Source: Chloroflexota bacterium (GTDB taxonomy: Bacteria > Chloroflexota > Ktedonobacteria > Ktedonobacterales > Ktedonobacteraceae). Taken from it: a stretch of 15,093 bases of DNA. Under the pieces are notes generated by a model. The model was given only the letters and a program-made list of their open reading frames with translations, did not search any database and was not told where the DNA came from. The stretch covers positions 1 through 15,093 of the forward strand of contig VBHI01000062.1 in the NCBI GenBank assembly GCA_005881495.1. Direction: 5' to 3'. Made by a program: the position numbers and the translations under genes. Shown in pieces: positions 1 to 5,465 of this stretch (positions are counted from its first letter, which is position 1; every line of letters starts with the position of its first letter).

Positions 1-398
1 TGGCTGAGGCTGCCCGACTGGGATTGAAATCTCAAAGGCGATGCTGTCATGCACAAAGAATAGGATAGTCTAAATGGCTGAGGCTGCCCGACTGGGATTG
101 AAATACTCACACACCCCTTGATAACGCTTTCATGTATCCGGTCTAAATGGCTGAGGCTGCCCGACTGGGATTGAAATTACGTGAAAGCCGCCCTCGCTCA
201 GTTCGGTCCGGCGGTGTCTAAATGGCTGAGGCTGCCCGACTGGGATTGAAATGAAGGTCAACTCTTTGTTCACATCGTAGGTGAGGGTGTCTAAATGGCT
301 GAGGCTGCCCGACAGGGATTGAAATCTGCTGACATTGGTTCGTCTGGATGCATACAATGTCGCCTAAATGGCTGAGGCTGCCCGACTGGGATAAAAAT
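1..398 (+). CRISPR. CRISPR array, leader-distal (trailer) end, 6 repeats and 5 spacers visible
   Basis: Repeat units lie at 1-30 (cut by the window edge), 68-104, 141-177, 216-252, 289-325 and 362-398. Full units are 37 nt, begin GTCTAAATGG and end GGGATTGAAAT. Spacers are 37, 36, 38, 36 and 36 nt and unrelated to one another. Repeats 2 to 4 are identical, repeat 5 has one substitution (position 314), and repeat 6 has three (363, 393, 394). Decay towards the right, and the ATTGAAA-type 3' end that normally forms the crRNA 5' handle, both say the array is transcribed left to right, with the leader and newest spacers left of the window. The repeat has little internal dyad symmetry. ATTGAAA ends are common in type I-A/I-B/I-D and type III systems; the subtype cannot be fixed without cas genes, and none is in the window. 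Confidence 0.97.
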
Positions 399-494
399 GT
401 TTATCAAATTAACCAGACAAGCAGTAAAAAACTGTTAATCGAAATCGGTAGCCCTTAGCGGCCACACTTCTCATTAGCAAGTGGTCATTATTCA

Positions 495-615
495 GGATCA
501 TCCTCACATTTGGGGATTGCTGAGTTTATAGTTCCGACTGGTTCCTTTTTTCATGCTCAAACACATGTCTCATTCCACATTATAGAAGAGCTTTCCCCAA
601 ATGTGAGGATGATCC
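495..615. mobile_element. 121-bp MITE with perfect 22-bp terminal inverted repeats and 8-bp target duplication
   Basis: The left arm 495-516 begins GGATCATCCTCACATTTG. The right arm 594-615 is its exact reverse complement over all 22 bases. The element is flanked by the direct repeat ATTATTCA at 487-494 and 616-623, which would be 9 bp if the shared C at 486/615 is counted. It has no coding capacity; the 77-bp core is AT-rich. Perfect arms and an intact duplication indicate a recent insertion mobilised in trans by a transposase elsewhere in the genome. Several IS families make 8- or 9-bp duplications (for example IS4, IS256, IS66, ISL3, ISAs1), and I do not recognise these ends well enough to choose. 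The 96 bp between the CRISPR array and this element, and the 49 bp before the next element, show nothing else. Confidence 0.85.
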
Positions 616-672
616 ATTATTCAATTATCATCAACATACCTACTGCTAACGAACTATTGACAAAGAGCTATT

Positions 673-696
673 TGTCAGAAATACCATAACTTCGCC
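673..696 (+). repeat. Left terminal inverted repeat of the mini-transposon
   Basis: The 24-bp end reads TGTCAGAAATAC followed by CATAACTTCGCC. Compared with the reverse complement of 1706-1729 it differs only at positions 6, 7 and 19 from the tip. The outer 12 bp carry the cleavage end and the inner 12 bp are the first copy of the internal site. Confidence 0.85.
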
Positions 697-902
697 ACTT
701 CCGGCGCATAAAATCGCCAGGACATCGAGCTTAAATGGATGAGTCAATACAGATTTTTCTGGCGCATAATTTCGCCCGAATCCCCAATTGACTCATAACT
801 CCGCCTTTTTAGGCAAGCACAGCAAACTGTCGCTCTCTTGCTTAAAATTATGGCGAAGCGCCTAAAATGGGCGATGATATCTGTCAAATTGGCGAAGATA
901 TG
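685..902. repeat. Array of probable transposase-binding sites in the left end
   Basis: Four direct copies of a 12-bp motif lie at 685-696 (CATAACTTCGCC), 707-718 (CATAAAATCGCC), 765-776 (CATAATTTCGCC) and 794-805 (CATAACTCCGCC). Further in, the motif appears in the opposite orientation: clearly at 891-902 (GGCGAAGATATG), less well near 870-881 and 852-863. The stretch 883-902 is repeated inverted in the right end at 1661-1681 with one substitution and one indel, so both ends share an outer inward-facing site and an inner oppositely facing site. Reading these as transposase sites is inference from their position and number. Confidence 0.7.
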
Positions 903-1085
903 GGCTCTCAGCCTCGTTCGGTGGAGGTCGTTTGCTAGAGATAGCATGGGCATTATCTCGTGTGACAGGCTGCCTGGATAGTGCTCGCCGCTACGCCGAA
1001 TAGTGACAGAGGATTGTCATCATTCCTCTCGTATACTCATTATTATGGTAACGATACTGCTCACCAACTAGAAAAGGAAAAGAGT

Positions 1086-1499
1086 ATGAAGGTTTTGTTC
1101 GTCGCCGGATTCGGGCCGATCGTCTCAGCTATGCAGGAAAGCGCAGCTTTCTATCGAGAGAGCCTGGGCCTTTCTTTCCAGGAAGAAGCTGACGGGTACT
1201 TGCACACCGAAGAGCTTCAGGGGGTCAAAACATTTGCCCTGTGGCCGCTTTCACAAGCGGCTCAGTCGTGTTTCGGTGTGAACGAATGGCCAACGGATCT
1301 GCCAACTCCCACCTCCTGGCTCGAATTTGACGTAGAAGATGTTGCCCAGGCCTCTGAAGAGCTGAAAGCAAGGGGCTACACGCCTTTGATTGAAGCAAAG
1401 AAAGAGCCATGGGGCCAAACCGTGACCCGTCTGCTCAGCCCTGAGGGCATTTTGGTTGGCCTGACCTATACGCCAGGGATGCGTGAAAGCGAATCGTAG
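1086..1499 (+). CDS. VOC-superfamily protein (glyoxalase/bleomycin-resistance-like), transposon cargo
   Basis: This 137-residue protein has the vicinal-oxygen-chelate fold pattern of two beta-alpha-beta-beta-beta units: the first from about residue 3 with the helix SAAFYRESLGL, the second from SWLEFDVEDV (77-86) to LLSPEGILVGLTY (116-128). The ligand positions usual in metal VOC enzymes are not filled: the first strand has Gly where His is common, and the last strand ends in Val-Gly-Leu rather than with Glu. A metal-free binding protein of the bleomycin-resistance kind is therefore as likely as an enzyme; substrate unknown. The ATG at 1086 is chosen because AAAAGGA lies 6 nt upstream and the fold begins there; in-frame upstream codons add 35 residues with no domain. 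The gene sits wholly inside the element at 673-1729 and was probably carried in by it. A TATACT hexamer at 1032-1037 may belong to its promoter, but no good -35 goes with it. Confidence 0.85.
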   Translation: MKVLFVAGFGPIVSAMQESAAFYRESLGLSFQEEADGYLHTEELQGVKTFALWPLSQAAQSCFGVNEWPTDLPTPTSWLEFDVEDVAQASEELKARGYTPLIEAKKEPWGQTVTRLLSPEGILVGLTYTPGMRESES

Positions 1500-1660
1500 A
1501 TGCTTTCCCAGCAGATGCAGGCGACATGCCCTCTTGATGATTGCTGGTCGCCTGCCGCGACCTTTCCTAGATCGAGGCTTCCAACCCATAGACACGAAGA
1601 CGAGGCAAACGGCTACACAGGCCGTGACACAAGGCCAGTTCTCGGGCTTAGAGGCTGACG

Positions 1661-1729
1661 CATATCTTCGCCAGTTTTGACTCCTGACGCATAAAAGCAC
1701 ATTTCGGCGAGGTTATGGTATTAATGACA
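1661..1729 (-). repeat. Right end of the mini-transposon: terminal inverted repeat plus inner site
   Basis: The terminal 24 bp (1706-1729) mirror the left tip. The 12-bp site within it is GGCGAGGTTATG at 1706-1717. A second, plus-strand site CATATCTTCGCC lies at 1661-1672 and is an exact 12-bp inverse of 891-902. A partial copy starts at 1690 (CATAAAAGC). The right end has fewer sites than the left, an asymmetry also seen in Tn7-type transposons. Confidence 0.75.
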
Positions 1730-1885
1730 CTATTTCTAGAGTATGACCCATACGTGTCTAAACTCATCGGACCCATGTAGTATTGAAAATAATGAGATGG
1801 AGACGGCAGCGTTCCACGGCTGTTGAACCCTGTTCGTTGTGAGACTCATCAACGCAAGAGCAACAAGAAAGAAGGAGAAGAGACC

Positions 1886-2311
1886 ATGATCAACAGAGAA
1901 GACTATCACTTGCCTCCCAAAGAAGGCTTTATTCTGACACACTTCTTGACCGTAGCGGATGTGAAACGCTCAGCGGAGTTTTATCTGCGTATTCTCGGAG
2001 GCACCGTTGTTCGCAGCGGCGAACCCACCATCATCCAAATTGCCAATAGTTGGCTGATTTTGAACGTCGGTGGCGGCCCAACGGACGATAAACCCAACGT
2101 GACGCTTCGTCCCCCTCAGAACCCGAATGAGGTTTCCAGCTTCCTGAATATTCGTGTCGCGGACATCAGGGCCTCGTACGAGGAGTGGCGAAGGAGGGGG
2201 GCCGAATTCCTTACCGAGCCAAAGGACCACGGCGTGGAGATTCGCTGCTACATGCGTGACCCTGACGACTATATCATCGAGGTCGGGCAAATAACTGCTC
2301 CCCAAGCCTGA
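1886..2311 (+). CDS. VOC-superfamily protein (glyoxalase-like dioxygenase/resistance family)
   Basis: The 141-residue product has the paired VOC modules. The first strand THFLTVADV is followed by the helix SAEFYLRILGG, and the second half starts at SFLNIRVADI (85-94) and closes with DPDDYIIEVGQ. His19 on the first strand and Glu132 on the last strand sit where VOC metal ligands usually lie, so this copy could be a metal enzyme, unlike the transposon-borne one. The ATG at 1886 is preceded by AAGGAG at 1872-1877, 8 nt away; starting at 1823 would add 21 charged residues outside the fold. It begins 157 bp right of the mini-transposon, so the insertion lies just upstream of its promoter region. 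A small dyad, GTATG-ACC-CATAC at 1741-1753, lies between the element and the gene; its role is unknown. The two neighbouring VOC proteins are too different to be a recent tandem duplication. Confidence 0.87.
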   Translation: MINREDYHLPPKEGFILTHFLTVADVKRSAEFYLRILGGTVVRSGEPTIIQIANSWLILNVGGGPTDDKPNVTLRPPQNPNEVSSFLNIRVADIRASYEEWRRRGAEFLTEPKDHGVEIRCYMRDPDDYIIEVGQITAPQA

Positions 2312-2675
2312 ACTGGTGCGAAGTCGAAGTGCAGACATCTGGACGTGTCGAGGTCCATAGAGGCTGGAGACCTCATCGAGGGCTTTGGGCCATCAGCTGA
2401 CCTATGCTAACGTCACTTTGTCCTGACAAGAAGAAGCTTCTGCCAAGTCTGAGTGCCAAGAGGTGTTTCGGATGTGTTGATTAAGTATGATGCGCTACTC
2501 GCTGATGCGGTGCTTCCAATGACGATGTGGGAAATCGGTACTTTAAAATGGCTGCCTCTCCTGGCTAGAAATGGTCCTTTTCTTCAGTCCATTTCTCGGG
2601 CATGATGAAGTATAGTAATGGTGAATTGGGAGACAGAAAGGAAGCCATTCATCATGATAGAAAGAAGGTCGTCTT
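2312..2675. other. Intergenic stretch, nothing clear
   Basis: There is no convincing open frame, tRNA or intrinsic terminator. A TATAGT hexamer at 2611-2616, 60 nt before the next gene, could be a -10 box, but the bases 17 upstream do not resemble a -35. The stretch may contain decayed coding sequence, which I could not identify. Confidence 0.4.
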
Positions 2676-3191
2676 ATGAAAGAGAAAGCAGAAGTCCGAT
2701 TGACGGAGGATATGAAGCGTGTTCTCAACGAGCAGCGACTTGGCTTTATTGCCTCGGTCTGCCAGGACGGCACACCTAATCTTTCTCCGAAAGGGACCAC
2801 GACCGTCTGGGATGACGAACATATCATCTTTGCCGATATCTGCTCGCCGGGAACCGTCGCCAATGTGCAACAGCGACCGATAGTAGAGATCAACGTGGTT
2901 GACCCGGTTGCCCGCAAGGGGTATCGCTTCAAAGGCCCTGCTACCGTCTACGAAGAAGGACCCCTCTTTGAAGAGGCACTCGCCTTCTACCGGCACCGTG
3001 GGACCACCAGTCCCATCCGGCACATTGTGCTGGTGAAGGTCGAGCGAGCCATGCCCCTGATCTCGCCAGCCTATGATCAGGGGAAGACGGAAGATGAGAT
3101 TCGCGACACCTGGCTGCGCTACTGGGAGGCGCTCTACCACCTCAACAGTGAGGAGGCAAGGGACCGATCAAGTGGATCTACCACGTTGTGA
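2676..3191 (+). CDS. Pyridoxamine 5'-phosphate oxidase-like FMN-binding split-barrel protein
   Basis: The 171-residue product matches the small PNPOx-like flavoprotein pattern. An N-terminal helix (LTEDMKRVLNEQ) leads to strands GFIASVCQDGTPNLSPKG (23-40), WDDEHIIFADICSPGTVANVQQRP (45-68) and VEINVVDP, followed by the KGYRFKGPATVYEEG strand pair (81-95) and a helical C-terminus with conserved-looking Trp and Tyr residues. Members of this family bind FMN, F420 or heme as homodimers and include oxidoreductases, biliverdin reductases and proteins of unknown role; genuine PdxH is longer and has a defined C-terminal PLP motif not present here. The start follows an AAAGAAGG ribosome site. The last 15 residues are polar and probably disordered. 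It stands alone, with more than 180 bp to the next gene. Confidence 0.85.
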   Translation: MKEKAEVRLTEDMKRVLNEQRLGFIASVCQDGTPNLSPKGTTTVWDDEHIIFADICSPGTVANVQQRPIVEINVVDPVARKGYRFKGPATVYEEGPLFEEALAFYRHRGTTSPIRHIVLVKVERAMPLISPAYDQGKTEDEIRDTWLRYWEALYHLNSEEARDRSSGSTTL

Positions 3192-3194
3192 TTC

Positions 3195-3282
3195 AACTGT
3201 GACAAAACAGAGGCAAACTGTGATGAATTTGTGAGAGAACGATAGTATTCTACCTCATTAGGAAACGGTAGACGATGTTTCC
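3195..3282 (+). promoter_or_regulatory. Possible control region of the alcohol dehydrogenase: repeated TGTGA boxes and a small dyad
   Basis: TGTGA occurs three times on the same strand at 3198-3202, 3219-3223 and 3230-3234. The first two sit in the 8-bp direct repeat AACTGTGA with starts 21 bp apart, about two helical turns. A TAGTAT hexamer at 3243-3248 could be a -10 box. A perfect dyad GGAAAC-N10-GTTTCC spans 3261-3282. TGTGA is the half-site of CRP/FNR-family regulators, but the inverted TCACA partner is missing, so a regulator is only a guess. Confidence 0.3.
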
Positions 3283-3377
3283 CCTACGGGATTTGAGATC
3301 TCCCCATAATCTTGTGTTGTGTGCGCCGGTCGTGTGCGTATGCAAGCTGATGCAACGAAGCAAAGAAAGGAACGAGC

Positions 3378-4427
3378 ATGAAAGCTTTTGTAATGAAAGC
3401 TATCGGTCAGGTGGGCTTCATGGAGAAACCTATTCCCCATCCAGGTCCAAACGACGCGATCGTCAAAACGACCAAAGCCCTTATTTGTACCTCGGACTCC
3501 CATACAGTAGGCGGTGCCGTCGGCCCGCGAGAGAACCTGACCCTGGGACACGAAGCAGTGGGTGTCGTCCATGAAGTAGGCAGCAACGTAAAGCTCTTCA
3601 AGCCAGGTGATCGTGTCCTGGTTGGCGCAATCACACCGGATTGGGGCGATCCTGCTTCGCAGGCTGGTCACTCCTCCCAATCTGGTGCACCTCTGGGAGG
3701 ATGGAAATTCTCCAATACGAAGGATGGCGTGTTTGCCGAGTACTTCCATGTGAACGAGGCCGATGCGAATATGGCCCGTATTCCTGCAAGCGTGCCTGAT
3801 GAGGTGGCGGTCTACTGTGCCGACATGCTCTCGACCGGGTTCATGGGCGCAGAGAACGGCAATATTCCTATCGGGGGAACAGTAGCTGTCTTTGCACAGG
3901 GTCCTGTGGGACTGATGGCAACTGTAGGGGCGAAGTTGCGTGGGGCGGGGCTGATCATTGGAGTAGAAACGGTACCGCGCAGACAAGAACTTGCGCGCAT
4001 CTATGGTGCCGATGCGATCGCTGATTTCTCCAAAGAGGACGTTGTCCAGCGCATCCTCGATCTGACTGATGGACAGGGTGTGGACACAGCTATCGAGGCG
4101 CTGGGGGCGGATATCACTTTCCAGAATGCTATCAAAGTCACGAAAGCCGGCGGCACCATCTCCAATGTTGGCTATCACGGTCACGATGACTTCGTGCATA
4201 TCCCTCGCGTCGAGTGGGGAGTCGGCATGGCGGAAAAGACCATTACGACCGGTCTGTGTCCTGGTGGCCGTTTGCGCATGGAACGCCTCCTGCGTGTGTT
4301 GGAGATGAAGCGCGTCGATCCAACGCTCATGACGACCCATACCTTCACATTTGACGAGATGGAGAGAGCATTTGAGGTTATGGACAAAAAACTCGATGGC
4401 GTCCTCAAGCCGCTCATCGTTTTCTAG
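3378..4427 (+). CDS. Zinc-dependent alcohol dehydrogenase, secondary-ADH (Thermoanaerobacter/Clostridium) type
   Basis: This 349-residue medium-chain dehydrogenase/reductase oxidises an alcohol, or reduces a ketone, with a catalytic zinc and a nicotinamide cofactor in the cytoplasm. The catalytic zinc ligands are visible: Cys37 (LICTSDSH), His58-Glu59 (GHEAVG) and Asp149 (ADMLSTGF). The four-cysteine structural zinc loop is absent; instead the region has TPDW...GGWKFSN...DGVFAEYFHVN, diagnostic of the tetrameric secondary alcohol dehydrogenases. The C-terminal LCPGGRLRMERLL is also typical. The Rossmann glycine motif is AQGPVG (173-178). In the NADPH enzymes the second strand is followed by Gly-Ser-Arg; here it is Glu197-Thr-Val, and an acidic residue at this place usually means NAD(H). 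Length equals the family norm. The ATG follows AAAGGAACGAGC. The gene is transcribed alone and ends at a strong hairpin. Confidence 0.93.
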   Translation: MKAFVMKAIGQVGFMEKPIPHPGPNDAIVKTTKALICTSDSHTVGGAVGPRENLTLGHEAVGVVHEVGSNVKLFKPGDRVLVGAITPDWGDPASQAGHSSQSGAPLGGWKFSNTKDGVFAEYFHVNEADANMARIPASVPDEVAVYCADMLSTGFMGAENGNIPIGGTVAVFAQGPVGLMATVGAKLRGAGLIIGVETVPRRQELARIYGADAIADFSKEDVVQRILDLTDGQGVDTAIEALGADITFQNAIKVTKAGGTISNVGYHGHDDFVHIPRVEWGVGMAEKTITTGLCPGGRLRMERLLRVLEMKRVDPTLMTTHTFTFDEMERAFEVMDKKLDGVLKPLIVF

Positions 4428-4461
4428 AAGGATTCTGCTGTAAAGCAACCAAAACACTACG

Positions 4462-4495
4462 GTGGGTTCGTAGTCACGCGTGGCTACGAACCCAC
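4462..4495. terminator. Probable bidirectional terminator between convergent genes
   Basis: A perfect 12-bp stem (GTGGGTTCGTAG / CTACGAACCCAC) closes a 10-nt loop. It lies 34 nt after the alcohol dehydrogenase stop and 42 nt before the end of the minus-strand VOC gene. The flank is only moderately T-rich on either strand (ATCTTCATAACTT on plus, TGTTTTGGTT on minus), so it may also act as an mRNA 3'-end stabiliser. Confidence 0.65.
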
Positions 4496-4537
4496 ATCTT
4501 CATAACTTATTCATAAAGGATGAGCTTTTCAGAAGAT

Positions 4538-4918
4538 TTACCTGGGAGGTTCAACCATAAGCAGCCCGTTGTCGTCCTCATCCAAAATCATCATATAGGT
4601 TCCCCACGGTTGAGGATCTGGTTCCTGGGTAATGCGCACCCCCTTGGCTTTGAGATTAGCATGCAGCGCCGTCATATCTGTCACATTGAAGGTCAAAGCC
4701 TGTGACTTCCCTAAAACCGAGCGATAATGCTCCCAGTTCTCATCCATCTTGTAGAGAATCACCTCGGTGCGCGCACCCTTTGGCGCGACAGCAATCCAAC
4801 GTGACTCACCCATCGGTGAATCCTGCCGTAATTCAAAGCCCAGCTTCTCGGTATAAAAAGCTTTGGCTCTATCCTGATCGTTGACGAAAATGCAGACCGT
4901 TGCGACTGCATCTATCAT
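4538..4918 (-). CDS. VOC-superfamily protein (glyoxalase/bleomycin-resistance family)
   Basis: The 126-residue product has the VOC pattern: first strand VATVCIFVNDQDRAKAFYTEKLGF (5-28), second module starting at SQALTFNVTDM (72-82) with helix ALHANLKAKG, and the closing hairpin ILDEDDNGLLMVEPP with Glu123 at the usual last-ligand position. The first strand has Cys-Ile-Phe where metal VOC enzymes often have His, so metal binding is doubtful. The start is certain: a near-ideal AAGGAGGTG at 4923-4931 lies just upstream of the ATG on the minus strand. It is single-gene and convergent with the alcohol dehydrogenase. It is the third VOC gene in 3.9 kb; the three share only the fold, not close sequence. 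Substrate cannot be inferred. Confidence 0.88.
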   Translation of the reverse strand: MIDAVATVCIFVNDQDRAKAFYTEKLGFELRQDSPMGESRWIAVAPKGARTEVILYKMDENWEHYRSVLGKSQALTFNVTDMTALHANLKAKGVRITQEPDPQPWGTYMMILDEDDNGLLMVEPPR

Positions 4919-5116
4919 GAAACACCTCCTTATAAAATCGCTGCAAAACCATTAATCACACCAATAGTGTAGCCACGCTCTCCCACCATGTCAAGTGCGA
5001 GCAAACGAACAGCCCAAAATCGGAATAACCATCTCTCCCCAGATGTTCACAAATATATACAGGCGCTCCCTAACAACCACTAAAAATAACCAACAAAACA
5101 TGTAAAAACGGCATCG

Positions 5117-5147
5117 TATATAGTAGGGTTGACCCTTGCGGTCAACC
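5117..5147 (+). repeat. Intergenic hairpin repeat, copy A
   Basis: ATAGTAGG leads into a perfect 8-bp stem GGTTGACC / GGTCAACC (5127-5134 and 5140-5147) around the loop CTTGC. Copies B and D keep the lead and the CTTGY loop but have different, still complementary, stem bases. Confidence 0.7.
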
Positions 5148-5269
5148 AATAAGCATCAACTTAAGTGATGGGGCATCGTTTCGAGGGCGACCAAGAGGGA
5201 CTCTGTAGGCGAATGAAATAACGAGTGCAACGAAAATTCATTAACCCGCACCGGGCGAGCACCCGAGCC

Positions 5270-5303
5270 GGGCGACCACAAGGGATCGCCCCTACTATGG
5301 ACG
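5270..5303 (-). repeat. Intergenic hairpin repeat, copy B
   Basis: On the minus strand it reads CCATAGTAGG, then GGCGATCC-CTTGT-GGTCGCCC, a stem of 8 pairs with one bulged base. The 18-mer TCGCCCCTACTATGGACG at 5286-5303 is repeated exactly at 8540-8557. Confidence 0.7.
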
Positions 5304-5307
5304 GTTT

Positions 5308-5329
5308 CCGCTTCACGGTCGTGAAGCGG
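5308..5329. repeat. Perfect stem-loop, 9-bp stem with GGTC loop
   Basis: CCGCTTCAC (5308-5316) and GTGAAGCGG (5321-5329) are exact complements around a four-base loop. There is no T-tract on either side, so it is not a standard terminator. It directly abuts copy B and may be part of the same mobile or structured repeat. Confidence 0.55.
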
Positions 5330-5360
5330 CTATGTGAGTACGCTTAAGTTGGTGCCTATG

Positions 5361-5455
5361 GATTGACCCGTGCGGTCGTATTGGACACGCCGATCCTTGC
5401 GGTGAACCAAACGCGTGCGGTCGATCTGGATATACCGAATATACGGTCGCCCTGG
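5361..5455. repeat. Degenerate tandem copies of the GACC-TTGCGGTC repeat
   Basis: TGCGGTCG at 5371-5378 recurs at 5416-5423, 45 bp later, with similar following sequence (TGGA...CCGA), and TTGCGGT lies between at 5398-5404. TTGACCCGTGCGGTCG near 5363 resembles the hairpin core of copy A, so this looks like an eroded cluster of the same family. It runs up to 11 bp before the membrane-protein start and so forms its 5' untranslated region. A dyad ACCG-AATATA-CGGT lies at 5434-5447. Confidence 0.45.
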
Positions 5456-5465
5456 AGCTTACCCC

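Larger units (their letters stand above)
673..1729. mobile_element. 1057-bp non-autonomous Tn7/Tn5053/IS21-superfamily-like mini-transposon with VOC-gene cargo
   Basis: The left end starts TGTCA at 673 and the right end finishes TGACA at 1729. The terminal 24 bp are inverted repeats identical at 21 positions. The bases just outside are the same pentamer, CTATT, at 668-672 and 1730-1734, which fits a 5-bp target duplication. Inside each end are several copies of a 12-bp site, consensus CATAACTTCGCC, more of them on the left (685-902) than on the right (1661-1717). TGTCA-type termini, multiple internal sites, unequal ends and a 5-bp duplication are established traits of transposons moved by TnsB/TniA/MuA-type DDE transposases; IS21 elements are a close alternative. 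No transposase, regulator or TniQ gene lies inside, so mobility must come in trans. The only convincing gene inside is the VOC gene at 1086-1499. About 150 bp between that gene and the right end look non-coding. Confidence 0.85.
4919..5465. other. 547-bp repeat-rich intergenic region between divergent genes
   Basis: The first ~180 bp are AT-rich upstream DNA of the minus-strand VOC gene, without a promoter I would defend. From about 5117 on it becomes GC-rich and full of hairpin-forming repeats, described separately. No protein-coding frame in it is credible. Confidence 0.6.

Noticed and set aside
130..357. Minus-strand 75-codon frame over the CRISPR array with repeated SIPVGQPQPFR
   Set aside because: The peptide repeat is just the CRISPR repeat read in frame; spacer lengths break the period elsewhere.
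422..434. Small CAGT-ACTG hairpin after the CRISPR array
   Set aside because: A four-base stem is too weak to call a terminator or other element.
657..687. Possible promoter TTGACA with TACCAT running into the left transposon end
   Set aside because: Spacing of 19 bp and a weak -10; the TTGACA is likely chance in flanking DNA.
744..953. Minus-strand 69-codon frame in the left transposon end
   Set aside because: It lies across the site array, has no good ribosome site and no recognisable domain.
1251..1700. Minus-strand 149-codon frame opposite the cargo gene, possible transposase remnant
   Set aside because: It is rich in Arg, Cys and Trp without any DDE or HTH pattern, and overlaps the well-supported VOC gene and the right end.
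3258..4457. Minus-strand 399-codon frame
   Set aside because: It is the antisense shadow of the alcohol dehydrogenase, with composition heavy in His, Arg and Cys and no domain.
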